A stretch of 46,867 nucleotides of DNA from a bacterium. Lineage in GTDB: Bacteria > Sumerlaeota > Sumerlaeia > SLMS01. Positions 8,024-17,060 of this stretch are shown in pieces. The notes beneath the pieces were generated by a model. The model saw only the letters and a list, made by a program, of their open reading frames with translations. It searched no databases and was not told where the DNA came from. How positions within the stretch are numbered: the stretch's first letter is position 1; each line of letters begins with the position of its first letter. The stretch covers positions 1 through 46,867 of the forward strand of contig WGMQ01000077.1 of the NCBI GenBank assembly GCA_016125005.1, read 5' to 3'. The position numbers were made by a program, and so were the translations under genes.

Positions 8024-11000
8024 GGCGCCTGCCCTCCGCTCTTCCCTGCATCCAGCTGGCGGCGGTAATCATTGAGGAGCACGCGGACACCCGCGCGGAT
8101 GGACGGCGAACCAGGGGCCGCTTCAAGCTCGGGAAGGAGTACTTCCAACTCTGTCCAGCGCCCGAGCTTGCTGTATAGACGCGCAAGGGCGGCCAGCTCG
8201 ACGGCATCCATGGAGATCGTGCGAATGCTGTGCCGCAGCTCCATCCACTCCAGCGCCTCCTCGTTGTTCTGGAAGACCTTCTCTGCCTGATCGGCAACGA
8301 TGCGTGCGATGAAGGGCTGGCGTCCCGCCTCGGCGCGGAGAGCCTCAGCCTGTTGCGCGGCGGTGGGGCCGCTGGTGGGCGTGGTCCTGTACTTGGCAAC
8401 GAGGTAACGGAGCGCCCGAACCGTGGGATCATTGCCGAGGCCATCCCGTTCGAGGTTGTCCAGCAGGCGCGCGGAACCGGCACTGCGTTCCTTGACGATG
8501 CTGTCCTGAAGCTGGATCAGCTTGGCCGTGTTGAGCAGGTTCTGGATGTTGCGCCACTGCTCCGCAGGGAAGGCGCTTTCGCGGACGGAAAGCACCTGAT
8601 CATACCATGCAAGGTATTGGGAGGCCACGTCCCAGGCGGCGTCGTAGTCACCCTCAAGGAAAAGAATCTGAGCCTCGGCAAGACGGAGATCGTCATTGGC
8701 TGCGAGCGCGCGCAATCGACGTGCGGTGAGCGCATCGGGGGAGAGAGGACCGGATTCGTAGCCGGCCTTGTTGCTTCGATCCACGCCGCGGAAGCCGGGG
8801 TCGATGCAACGCTTGAGGGTCTCCATCATCGCACGGGCACCGGCGATGTCTTGCAGCGCGGCGGCGTCGAGCATTCGCTGGTAGAAGCGCTGGCGGAAGA
8901 AGATCGGGTGGAAATGGACGAGCGTCCGCATGTGCCGGACGATTTCCTGGCGGTTGATCTCCGGGTTGGCCTCAAGCAGTCGGATCAAGTCGGCGAGTCC
9001 ATCAGGATCGCCGGGATTGATCGCGACGGTCTCCTGCAGGTCCTCCGCCGCCCGGCGACGATACTCCACCGATTCTTCTCCGGTGGTGATGCGACCAAGC
9101 TGCGAATTGACCGCGGCACGAAGCTGATACTGGCCATGGAAGCGCAACTCGGTCAGGGACAACGCCAGATCGGACAGCGACGCGTCCAGATAGGTGCGCG
9201 CCAGCGATACAGCCTGCTTGGCAACCTCGTCATTGCCCTTGTTGGCCTCTGCGCGGGCGGTCTCGATCATGGCAAGCGCCCGATGATACTGGACCTGGGC
9301 CATGACGAGATTCGGTTCACCTGCTATCCAGAACACGCGGCGGGCGTTGCCGCAATGAATGAGGGCGGTCTCCATGGCATCGCGGCTGCCCGTGCGCACC
9401 CACTGCTCCGTCATGTTCTGGCCACGGAGCGTCGAGGTGGCGGCCGATTGGAAGGGTCCTGCGGTGGCGCCCGCAAAAGCCGCGGGGAGGAGCACCAGCA
9501 CCAGCGAGGCGAGGCAGGCACCCACAAAATTCTCCCACCGGACCGGTGGCACGGCCTGTTGAGCGCCGGGCGATGCGGGCGGAGCCGCTTCGGTTTCCCC
9601 CTCTTCGTCCGCCGGTGGCTTGAGTGGGAAGAGCCACAGTCGATCACCGGCGCTCCAGATGGCCAGAAGCACTGTCAGCGTCATGGCCAGCGGCGGAATG
9701 CGCAGTGGGAAGTCGCCCATGCAATGTAGCAACAGCGCAATGATCGACAGAAAGAGAGCCGCCTGGATCGTGATGTGATAGGGCATGATGGTGCGCTGAA
9801 GAACGATGTAGCCGCCTCGCAGCAGAAAGAAGAGCGATGCCAGCGCGATGGCGACGCCCAGGATTCCGTTCTCAACGAGGAGCTGCAGGTACTCGTTGTG
9901 AGCCTGTGGGGTTCTGAGCGGAGTCGGCGCCAATTCCGTCTCCGGGTAGGCGGCAAAGAAGCGTCCGGCCGCCTTTGGATAGACGTACTGGAAGCTGGCC
10001 CAGCCGTGACCAATCAGCGGGTGCTCTGGCACGAGCTGTGTCATCGAAATCCAGAGGATACGGAGCCGGGTTTCCGTGCGAAGGTGATTGTAACGGAACT
10101 GGGAAACACGCTGAACCAGGCTCATGTCCTGACGATAGAGCGGATTGTATGGTGTGTTGACGAACTGACTGGCGAGGATCAGCGCGATGCCCGCGGGGAA
10201 CCAGAGGAACGCCCGGCGGAGGGGCGCGATGCAGGAACGTCTATACAGGTACAGGAGAAGCGCGAGGCTGACCACACCAAGGATCGGGATGACCGCGCGA
10301 CTCTGGCAGAGGATCTCGACCAGAAGGAAGAGCGCCACGAGTACGCCGAGCAGCAGGCGGAATATCGGTCGACGCTTGGGCTGCACCCCGACCAACCAAC
10401 AGAGGCAGATAAGGAATGGCGCCATCAGGAACGAGGACACGCCGGTGTTGTGGCCGATGAACGCTCCGAGGCTATTTCGATACTCGCCGGGGCTGAAGCG
10501 AATCCAGACCTTCATGAGCGGCTCGAATCCGACCTTTAGCAGCACCACCACCAAAGCGTTGAGCACCGCCGCGAAGATGAGCACGCCAAGGATCTTCATC
10601 ACGAATGTGCGGTCGCGGATGATGTCCTCGGCAACCAGGAAGAAGATCAGGGCAAACAGCAGTTGGAACCACGCGGTGATTGAATAAAGGAAGCCGCCAC
10701 CGCCGAGGTTCTGGATCCCTCCCGAGTTCATCGCCGTGGACTTGAGGCTGGCGAGGGCCTCGGGTGGTACGGCGGGCGGCCACACCAGCAACGAGACCAG
10801 TGCCAGCCCAAGGAACAGCACCATGCCGATGAGCGGGACGCTTCGGTGTATGTTGCGCCGATGGAAGCGGGGGAACTGCTCCTGAACGGGAAACGCCGGA
10901 CGGGAAACAATCAGTTCGCTGACCCGGAGCGCCAGATAGCCACCGATCAGTAGCGTGCCCGCGATCAGCCAGGTCGAGAACTTCGTGGCAAGTACCGGCA

Positions 11001-11328
11001 TCTGGCCGGAGAGAAACGGCGCCACCTGGTCGTCGAAGAAATTGATCCCCGCATCGGTGGAGGCCCCGAGCACATTCGTGGCAAATCCCACCACGCCGTC
11101 GCGAATCGCTATGTAGGGCCCGGGATTCAGGCTGAAGTGATAGGAAAGCGGGACGGACAGAACGGTGGTCAGCAGCAGCAACTCACAAAACTTTCGCAGC
11201 CAAGGGCCGAGAAAATCAGCCGCCTGAAGCGGTGTGCTATCCTCAGGAGCCTCTGGTCGCACGTCGAGCTTCCCGCCCCAGGGCTTGCGCACATTCGTCT
11301 GGGAAACGCTTGTCCTGTTTGCGCTCAC
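8020..11328 (-). CDS. O-antigen ligase-domain membrane protein fused to a C-terminal TPR-like region
   Basis: The 1102-residue product has two parts. Residues about 45-560 contain many transmembrane segments and the Wzy_C signature LIGHGWASFQYVYP (438-451), with HNEY at 477-480, typical of O-antigen ligase/polymerase proteins. After a linker and another membrane segment near 600-630, residues about 660-1090 are helical and repetitive like tetratricopeptide repeats, probably periplasmic. This ligase-plus-TPR layout is known in several environmental phyla. The chosen start is GTG at 11328, which overlaps the channel gene stop by 4 bases; a TTG one codon earlier is possible. It is the second polymerase-like gene in the same operon. 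Confidence 0.85.
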   Translation of the reverse strand: MSANRTSVSQTNVRKPWGGKLDVRPEAPEDSTPLQAADFLGPWLRKFCELLLLTTVLSVPLSYHFSLNPGPYIAIRDGVVGFATNVLGASTDAGINFFDDQVAPFLSGQMPVLATKFSTWLIAGTLLIGGYLALRVSELIVSRPAFPVQEQFPRFHRRNIHRSVPLIGMVLFLGLALVSLLVWPPAVPPEALASLKSTAMNSGGIQNLGGGGFLYSITAWFQLLFALIFFLVAEDIIRDRTFVMKILGVLIFAAVLNALVVVLLKVGFEPLMKVWIRFSPGEYRNSLGAFIGHNTGVSSFLMAPFLICLCWLVGVQPKRRPIFRLLLGVLVALFLLVEILCQSRAVIPILGVVSLALLLYLYRRSCIAPLRRAFLWFPAGIALILASQFVNTPYNPLYRQDMSLVQRVSQFRYNHLRTETRLRILWISMTQLVPEHPLIGHGWASFQYVYPKAAGRFFAAYPETELAPTPLRTPQAHNEYLQLLVENGILGVAIALASLFFLLRGGYIVLQRTIMPYHITIQAALFLSIIALLLHCMGDFPLRIPPLAMTLTVLLAIWSAGDRLWLFPLKPPADEEGETEAAPPASPGAQQAVPPVRWENFVGACLASLVLVLLPAAFAGATAGPFQSAATSTLRGQNMTEQWVRTGSRDAMETALIHCGNARRVFWIAGEPNLVMAQVQYHRALAMIETARAEANKGNDEVAKQAVSLARTYLDASLSDLALSLTELRFHGQYQLRAAVNSQLGRITTGEESVEYRRRAAEDLQETVAINPGDPDGLADLIRLLEANPEINRQEIVRHMRTLVHFHPIFFRQRFYQRMLDAAALQDIAGARAMMETLKRCIDPGFRGVDRSNKAGYESGPLSPDALTARRLRALAANDDLRLAEAQILFLEGDYDAAWDVASQYLAWYDQVLSVRESAFPAEQWRNIQNLLNTAKLIQLQDSIVKERSAGSARLLDNLERDGLGNDPTVRALRYLVAKYRTTPTSGPTAAQQAEALRAEAGRQPFIARIVADQAEKVFQNNEEALEWMELRHSIRTISMDAVELAALARLYSKLGRWTELEVLLPELEAAPGSPSIRAGVRVLLNDYRRQLDAGKSGGQAP

Positions 11329-12752
11329 CAACGGGGCTCGCTTTCCGCGATGATGATCAGCTTGTCGCCCACCTGGAACAGGTAGTCCGAAGGAGGATTG
11401 GTGATGGTGCGCTCGCCGATGGCCTTGTCTGTGTCACGCGCCTGCCTGTCCCGCGGTGGCTTTTCGACCGCCATGGCGATGGCCTCATACTCACGCTTGA
11501 TCTCCTGCTGCACCTCCACGAAGGGGCGGTTTGCCCACCGGGGAGCGATCGGCAACTTGTAGAACTGGTTGCCATACTGAGAGGAGAGGATTTCGTCCAC
11601 GATCTCGGTAACGCCCTGGACGCGGGTGCTCGCCGCCAGGATGGTGGCACTGTATTCGTCGGCCACCACGATCTCCTCCACACCTGCCATGAGCAGGTGG
11701 GGTTCATTGTCGCGCGAGAGCAGCTCGGCGCAGGTGAACACGTTGGGGGCCAACTTCTCGATGATGAGTGCCGCCAGGATTGTTCGGGCGTCCCGATCCT
11801 GGTCGTTGCGCTGGATGATCGATTTGTCTGCCAGAAGGATCACCCGCGATGCCTTGGCGATACGGGCCTTGGTCAGGAGGTCGGCGCTGGTGTAATCCCC
11901 CTCGATGAACAGGATGTGCGGATCCTGTTCCTGCGCTTCCGTAAAGTCGGGTTTCCTCTCGGCAATGACGGCGATGGCCAGGTCGCGAGTGTCTTCCGAG
12001 TGCTTGAGTTCCTGAATGAGGACGCGACCCGAGCGATTCCAGCCGCACAGGACGATGTGTCCGACGAGATCATCGGTTGTCATCAGCGCTCCTCTGCCGG
12101 TCAGCCTAAGCTTTTCTGCCATGACGGCTGAAACGGTACCGGTAAAAAGCGCGAAAACCGTCAGACCGCCAAGCATAATTGCCAAGGTCAGCAGCCGACC
12201 GACAAAGGTCTGCGGCATGTCCCCCACCGGCTCCCCGGCGATCATGGAGAAAAGCGCCCACCAGATGGTCTTTCCCGGGCTGTCGAAGGAGGGGTTGTCC
12301 CCTTCGATGCTGAACAATCCCAAGGCCACTCCGATGACGAACACGAAGATCATGTTGAGGATGAAGACCTGTTCGCCGAGCGTCTGCCGCAGCATCGTCC
12401 CGAGGCGGTTGTTGACCCGCATCAGCATGGGACCGAGCCGCAACAACCGAAGCAGCCGAAGGGCAGTGAAGGCACGGCCAGTCCCCAGCAGGGGAAGCAG
12501 GGAAAGCAGATCTATCCAGTAGTGACGGATGTAAGCGCGCTTGGAAGGGGCCGCGTAGAACCGGAGCGCCAGTTCCACCGCGAAGCACCAGAGGATCAGG
12601 TTACCGGCCAGATAGAACAACTCACTTTGGGGGAAAAGGACCTCAAAGAAAAGGAGGATAACGGAAAGGACGATCAGGGCCGAAACGATCCGGTCGCATG
12701 AGGAGCTGGAAAGCGCCCGCCCCAACCTTCGTTTGATGTGCGTCATCGGCAT
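11325..12752 (-). CDS. Voltage-sensor-like cation channel with RCK (TrkA-N/TrkA-C) domains and atypical filter
   Basis: This 475-residue protein has a six-helix ion-channel region. Its S4-like segment carries regularly spaced arginines (R93, R99, R102, R105, R112), and a pore loop lies at about 160-185. The cytosolic part starts with the Rossmann motif GHIVLCGWNRSG (231-242) and continues as RCK domains that usually gate by ligand. The canonical K+ filter TVGYGD is absent; the equivalent position reads IAGEPVGD (171-178), so ion selectivity is uncertain. The ATG at 12752 is chosen; ATG 12746 is also possible. It is the first gene of the polysaccharide operon and overlaps the next gene by 4 bases. 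Confidence 0.85.
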   Translation of the reverse strand: MPMTHIKRRLGRALSSSSCDRIVSALIVLSVILLFFEVLFPQSELFYLAGNLILWCFAVELALRFYAAPSKRAYIRHYWIDLLSLLPLLGTGRAFTALRLLRLLRLGPMLMRVNNRLGTMLRQTLGEQVFILNMIFVFVIGVALGLFSIEGDNPSFDSPGKTIWWALFSMIAGEPVGDMPQTFVGRLLTLAIMLGGLTVFALFTGTVSAVMAEKLRLTGRGALMTTDDLVGHIVLCGWNRSGRVLIQELKHSEDTRDLAIAVIAERKPDFTEAQEQDPHILFIEGDYTSADLLTKARIAKASRVILLADKSIIQRNDQDRDARTILAALIIEKLAPNVFTCAELLSRDNEPHLLMAGVEEIVVADEYSATILAASTRVQGVTEIVDEILSSQYGNQFYKLPIAPRWANRPFVEVQQEIKREYEAIAMAVEKPPRDRQARDTDKAIGERTITNPPSDYLFQVGDKLIIIAESEPRW

Positions 12753-12919
12753 CGGCGCTCGGTATCCTCTGCGTCTATTTCCGACCTGCTCCCGCAAGGG
12801 TCGCAAGCACGTTCGATTTTGGGCGGGCTCGCTTGTTTCACTTGCCAGTCTTCCGACGACACACCAGCGTGGTAACTACCCCACGCTGAATCCGATCCCC
12901 CCGAGTCCTGCCCCAATCC

Positions 12920-14377
12920 ATGATGTTGCGTTTGCTTTTCTCTGCTCTTCTGATGGCTCTGATTGTTGGAGCTCCTGCCCAGAATGCCCCTCCCTCCGAG
13001 GAGATGCGCGCGGTGTTTGTGAACCGCTTCGAGTGGCCGGGCGGTACCTCCAAAGATGTTGAGAAGCGGCTCTCGACGATATTCTCGACGCTGGAGGCCG
13101 GCAACTTCAACACGGTGATTCTCCAGGTGCGAGGCCAGGGGGATACGTTCTACCCCTCCAAGGACGAGCCTTGGTCGGCCAGCGCCAGCTCCAGCCTCCG
13201 TGGCTCTGACCCGGTACGCTTTGCCCTCAAGCAGGCTCAGGCAAGTGGCCTTCAACTGCACGCATGGATCAACCTCTCCACCATCTGGCAGAGTACAGGT
13301 GCGACTCTCCCGAAGGACTCAAAGCATCCGCTCTATCGCTTCGCCAACGCGGCCAAGCCGGACAATTGCCTGGGCCTGATCCACGATGCCAACGGCAAGC
13401 CCAAGCAGTTTGGCGCCGATGGCTACGTCTGGCTCACTTCCGGCAATCCTGAGGTGAACGCCTACCTGCGCCGCCAGGTCGAGAACTTCCTCGATGCCTA
13501 TCCGGTGCAGGGCCTTGTCTGGGACGATCGCACCGGCCTTCCCAACGGGGTATCGCGCGATCCGGTCTCGGTTCGCCGCCATGCCGGGCGTGGCAACCCA
13601 GCCAAAATCAGCAGCCTGCGCGACTGGCAGCTCGATCAGCTCTCCCGCTTCCTGTCGGACATCTATGTCTCCGCCAAGTCCCGCAATCCCCGCCTGATGG
13701 TTACCGCCGCGCCGTTCGGCATCGCCGACAAGAGCCGCATACCCGGCTACAATCGCTTCAGTGATGGGGCCAGCTTCGGCGTCGAACCGGAGAAGTGGCT
13801 GCGCTATGGGATAGTCGATGCCCTGATGCCCCAGGTTTACTGGGACGAGCCGGATCCGGCGCCGAATTTCAGCGTGGTCGCACGTGACTGGCATGTGAAC
13901 AACAAGTCTGGTCGGCCGATTTGGCCTGCGTCTGCGCTGGCTGCTTACGGCAAGGCGGGAAAGCAGACCATCGACCCATGGCAGGCCCGTTACGTCGGGA
14001 TTGCGCGGGACCTTAAGTCCGGCGGTAATGCGTTCTACAACTGGAGCGGCGCCACTCCCGCCGAGTGGAAGTCCGCCGCGACGCTCATGTACACAAGCAA
14101 GGCGAAGGTCCCCGTTCCCGCCCACATGAAGCAGCCCGTCGGACAGATCATGGGCTTCATCCGCAACCCCGCGGGGGAGCCGGTGATCGATTGCTGGGTG
14201 AAGACGGACAAATCCTCCTACATCCACCTGACCAGCGGCGACGGATTCTTCGGCATCCCGAACCTGGCCCCGGGCAAGTACACCCTCTCCTGGGCCTGGG
14301 CGGAGGGGCAGTTCGAACGCCGCGACGTTGTCGTCCCCGAGGGCGCCACGGTGAAGCTGGAGCTGACAACCAAGTAA
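12920..14377 (+). CDS. Secreted GHL10-type glycoside hydrolase with C-terminal regulatory-like beta domain
   Basis: This 485-residue exported protein has a signal peptide with a likely cut after GAPA. It then has a family-10-like glycosyl hydrolase (GHL10, formerly DUF187) barrel, seen in MRAVFVNRFEWPG near the start, TVILQVRGQGDTFYPS, ALKQAQASGLQLHAWIN and LVWDDRTGLP. Near the end of the barrel come ALMPQVYWDEP and IWPASALAAYGK. Residues about 400-485 form a carboxypeptidase-regulatory-like beta sandwich. Family members act on peptidoglycan or other glycans in known cases; the substrate here is unknown. Two consecutive ATG codons mark the start. No strong ribosome binding site is visible. 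An intrinsic terminator follows. Confidence 0.84.
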   Translation: MMLRLLFSALLMALIVGAPAQNAPPSEEMRAVFVNRFEWPGGTSKDVEKRLSTIFSTLEAGNFNTVILQVRGQGDTFYPSKDEPWSASASSSLRGSDPVRFALKQAQASGLQLHAWINLSTIWQSTGATLPKDSKHPLYRFANAAKPDNCLGLIHDANGKPKQFGADGYVWLTSGNPEVNAYLRRQVENFLDAYPVQGLVWDDRTGLPNGVSRDPVSVRRHAGRGNPAKISSLRDWQLDQLSRFLSDIYVSAKSRNPRLMVTAAPFGIADKSRIPGYNRFSDGASFGVEPEKWLRYGIVDALMPQVYWDEPDPAPNFSVVARDWHVNNKSGRPIWPASALAAYGKAGKQTIDPWQARYVGIARDLKSGGNAFYNWSGATPAEWKSAATLMYTSKAKVPVPAHMKQPVGQIMGFIRNPAGEPVIDCWVKTDKSSYIHLTSGDGFFGIPNLAPGKYTLSWAWAEGQFERRDVVVPEGATVKLELTTK

Positions 14378-14396
14378 CAAACAGGGCAAAAAGAGA

Positions 14397-14427
14397 ATCC
14401 CCCCGGCACACTCGGCGCCGGGGGGAT
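14397..14427. terminator. Bidirectional intrinsic terminator between the GHL10 gene and aldolase
   Basis: An 11-bp GC-rich stem, ATCCCCCCGGC/GCCGGGGGGAT, lies between the convergent genes. The minus-strand side is followed by a T-rich run (TTCTCTTTTT), and the plus-strand side by CGTTATTT. It would end both transcripts. Confidence 0.85.
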
Positions 14428-14455
14428 CGTTATTTCAGTGTGGTGAAGCTGGGCG

Positions 14456-15487
14456 TCAGATCTGGCCGAACAGCGTCTTGCCGTTGGAGCACAGGTCGTT
14501 GCAGGCCGTGACGAGACGGGCAGCCATGCCAGCCTCGGCCTTCTTCAGGTAGGTGCGCGGATCGTACTGCTTCTTGTCGCCGATCTCGCCGTCGACCTTC
14601 AGCACGCCCTCGTAGTTCTTGAACATGTGCTCGACGATGGGACGCGTGAAAGTGTACTGCGTGTCGGTGTCGATGTTCATCTTGATGACGCCATAGGCGA
14701 GGGTCTCGCGGATTTCCTCAAGCGGGGTGCCGGAGCCACCGTGGAACACCAGGTCCATCTTGGCCTTCTCGCCGTACTTGGCGACGACGGCCGCCTGGCC
14801 GTTCTTGAGGATGTCCGGGCGGAGCTTCACAGCGCCGGGCTTGTAGTGGCCGTGGACGTTGCCGAAGGTGGCGGCGAACATGAAGCGACCGATGGGGCTC
14901 AGGGTCTCGTAAACCGTGACCATGTCCTCGGGGGTCGTGTAGAGCTTGTCCTTGGGCTGGTGGCTGTGATCGACGCCGTCTTCCTCACCGCCGACGACGC
15001 CGGCTTCGACTTCGAGGATGATTTCCTGCTCCTTGCAGATCTTCAGCCACTTGGCGCTGAGCTCCATGTTTTCCTTCAGGGGGAGCTCGGACGCGTCGAG
15101 CATGTGGCTCTGGAACAGGTTGTTGAGGCCCTTGGCGCGGCGACGGGCCGTTTCCTCAACGAGCGGGCGCATGAACTTCTCGACCTTGCCGGGCTGGCAG
15201 TGGTCGGTGTGAAGGGCCACCATCACATTGTACTTCTCGGCGGCGCGGTGGGCGTACTCGGCAAGGCAGATGGCGCCGAAGGCCATGTCCTTCACGTTGA
15301 GGCCCGAGGCGAACTCGCCGCCGCCGGTGGAGACCTGGATGATGCCATCGCTCTTCGAGTCGGCAAAGGCCTTGAGCGCCGCGTTGATCGTGACGATGGA
15401 GGTGACGTTGACCGCAGCGTAGGCGTAGTCGCCCTTTTGGGCGGCATCGATCATCTGCGCGTACTGTTTGGGGGTTGCGATAGGCAT
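14456..15487 (-). CDS. fbaA: Class II fructose-1,6-bisphosphate aldolase
   Basis: This zinc-dependent enzyme reversibly cleaves fructose 1,6-bisphosphate into glyceraldehyde 3-phosphate and dihydroxyacetone phosphate. The 343-residue product matches the longer class II (FbaA-like) form. It has ALHTDHCQPGK with zinc-ligand histidine and catalytic Asp, EVEAGVVGGEEDG, AATFGNVHGHYKPG and the phosphate-binding DLVFHGGSGTP. The ATG at 15487 (MPIATPKQY) has GGAG upstream. An in-frame extension to 15748 is not conserved-looking. It stands alone between a terminator and a divergent gspF/pilC-like gene. No GTCTATAC motif occurs in this probably highly expressed gene. Confidence 0.95.
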   Translation of the reverse strand: MPIATPKQYAQMIDAAQKGDYAYAAVNVTSIVTINAALKAFADSKSDGIIQVSTGGGEFASGLNVKDMAFGAICLAEYAHRAAEKYNVMVALHTDHCQPGKVEKFMRPLVEETARRRAKGLNNLFQSHMLDASELPLKENMELSAKWLKICKEQEIILEVEAGVVGGEEDGVDHSHQPKDKLYTTPEDMVTVYETLSPIGRFMFAATFGNVHGHYKPGAVKLRPDILKNGQAAVVAKYGEKAKMDLVFHGGSGTPLEEIRETLAYGVIKMNIDTDTQYTFTRPIVEHMFKNYEGVLKVDGEIGDKKQYDPRTYLKKAEAGMAARLVTACNDLCSNGKTLFGQI

Positions 15488-15763
15488 TCTGGTGGAACTC
15501 CGTGCGAAAGCGAGATTTTGCCGGATGCGACGGCTTTTCAAGTCACCGTCCACTCCCGGCCCGGAGGGGGCGAGCGGAATCGACGGGGCCGCCGTCCCCT
15601 CCATCCGTCGTTTACTAAAATTGACTGTGTCCACAAACGGGCCGTCCGACGATGCCGCTCCCGCGCCGATTCCGTTGACATGGCTCGCCGCCGGGAGCAC
15701 GCTCTGGCTGAAGGGTGAGTATCGCCTCCCAGCCGCCCGAACTCTCACAGGGGGAATCGTCTG

Positions 15764-16996
15764 ATGCCGGAGTTTGTCTACGAAGCACTGGACAAAGGGG
15801 GAAAGCAGGTCCGTGGCGTCATTGAGGCCGCGAACGAAGAGGTCATCGTCGAAAAACTAAGGGGCATGGGTTACTATCCCCTCAAGGTTCTCCAGAACAA
15901 GAAGTCGGCGGCCAATGCGGACATCTTCGCGCTGCCCGGCCTCCGCATCATCTTCCACCGCATCACCTCCAAGCACTTGATGACCTTCACGCGCCAGTTG
16001 GCGACGCTCATCGACGCCGGTCTTCCCATCATCAGGTCGCTCAACATTCTCCACGAACAGGTCGAGTCGGCCATCTTCAAGGAGAAGATCGAGGACATCA
16101 TCAAGACGATCGAAGGCGGCGGCTCCCTGTCCGAGGCGTTCGGTCGCCATCCCAAGGTGTTCGACAATCTGTACGTCAACATGGTGCGCGCCGGTGAGAT
16201 CGGCGGTGTGCTCGAAGCCGTGCTCAACAAGATCGCCGAGTTCCTTGAGAAGGCCCAGGCGCTCAAGGGCAAGGTGAAGTCCGCCATGATGTACCCGCTG
16301 GTGGTCAGTCTCCTCGCCATCGGTATCGTGACCTTCATCCTCGTGACCATCATTCCCAAGTTCGAGGACATCTTCAAGCAGCTCGGCGCCGAGTTACCGT
16401 GGCTCACCCAGCAGCTCATCAACATGTCCAACATCCTGATGACCAAGACCCCGTGGGTTATTCTGGCGGTGGTGCTGGTCATCGTGGTCTTCAAGAAGAT
16501 CAACCAGACGCGCGAAGGTAAGCACTTCTTCGATCGGATCATGCTCAAGGTTCCGGTCCTTGGCCCGCTGCTCAAGAAGATCGCCATCGTGCGTTTCGCC
16601 GGTACGCTTGCGACGCTGATTCACTCGGGCGTGCCGATCCTTCAGGCCTTGGACATCGTGCGTGACACCTCGGGTAACGAGGTGATCGCGCGAGCCATGG
16701 AGAAGGTGTACAACTCGGTGAAGGACGGCGACACGATCCACGAGCCGCTGGCCCGCTGCCCCGTGTTCCCGCCGCTGGTGATCCACATGGTGGCCGTCGG
16801 TGAAGAAACCGGTGCCATCGACTTGATGCTGGTGAAGGTGGCCGAGGCCTATGAGCGCGAAGTCGACGATACGGTGAACGCGCTCACCTCGATCCTCGAG
16901 CCGATCCTGATCGTGTTCCTCGGTGCCATCGTCGGTGTGATCGTCGTGGCGCTCTACCTGCCGCTGTTCTCGATCCCGAAACTCGTCGGCAAGTAA
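15764..16996 (+). CDS. Type II secretion / type IV pilus inner-membrane platform protein (GspF/PilC)
   Basis: This 410-residue polytopic protein consists of two repeated GspF domains. The first has RQLATLIDAGLPIIRSLN and the second has GTLATLIHSGVPILQALD. Each is followed by hydrophobic helices, including one at the extreme C-terminus. It opens with FVYEALDKGGK, the usual start of the family. In the cell it forms the inner-membrane platform for pseudopilus or pilus assembly. No ATPase, pilin or secretin gene is adjacent, so it cannot be assigned to secretion or pili. A purine-rich AGGGGGA precedes the start, and an intrinsic terminator follows the stop. Confidence 0.9.
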   Translation: MPEFVYEALDKGGKQVRGVIEAANEEVIVEKLRGMGYYPLKVLQNKKSAANADIFALPGLRIIFHRITSKHLMTFTRQLATLIDAGLPIIRSLNILHEQVESAIFKEKIEDIIKTIEGGGSLSEAFGRHPKVFDNLYVNMVRAGEIGGVLEAVLNKIAEFLEKAQALKGKVKSAMMYPLVVSLLAIGIVTFILVTIIPKFEDIFKQLGAELPWLTQQLINMSNILMTKTPWVILAVVLVIVVFKKINQTREGKHFFDRIMLKVPVLGPLLKKIAIVRFAGTLATLIHSGVPILQALDIVRDTSGNEVIARAMEKVYNSVKDGDTIHEPLARCPVFPPLVIHMVAVGEETGAIDLMLVKVAEAYEREVDDTVNALTSILEPILIVFLGAIVGVIVVALYLPLFSIPKLVGK

Positions 16997-17022
16997 CCGA
17001 CCCGACACACAATCGCTTGCCC

Positions 17023-17056
17023 AACGGGGGCGGGAGCTGCGGCTTCCGCCCCCGTT
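17023..17056 (+). terminator. Intrinsic terminator after the GspF/PilC gene
   Basis: An 11-bp stem, AACGGGGGCGG/CCGCCCCCGTT, is followed by a short T-run (TTTTC) a few bases past the gspF/pilC stop codon. It is the clearest plus-strand intrinsic terminator in the window. Confidence 0.87.
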
Positions 17057-17060
17057 TTCG

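Noticed and set aside
8230..9729. 499-codon plus-strand open frame
   Set aside because: It is antisense to the TPR part of the large ligase gene. GC-rich genes often leave the opposite strand open, and no motif is present.
14627..15718. Plus-strand open frame opposite the aldolase gene
   Set aside because: The aldolase on the other strand is unmistakable, and the plus frame is a shadow.
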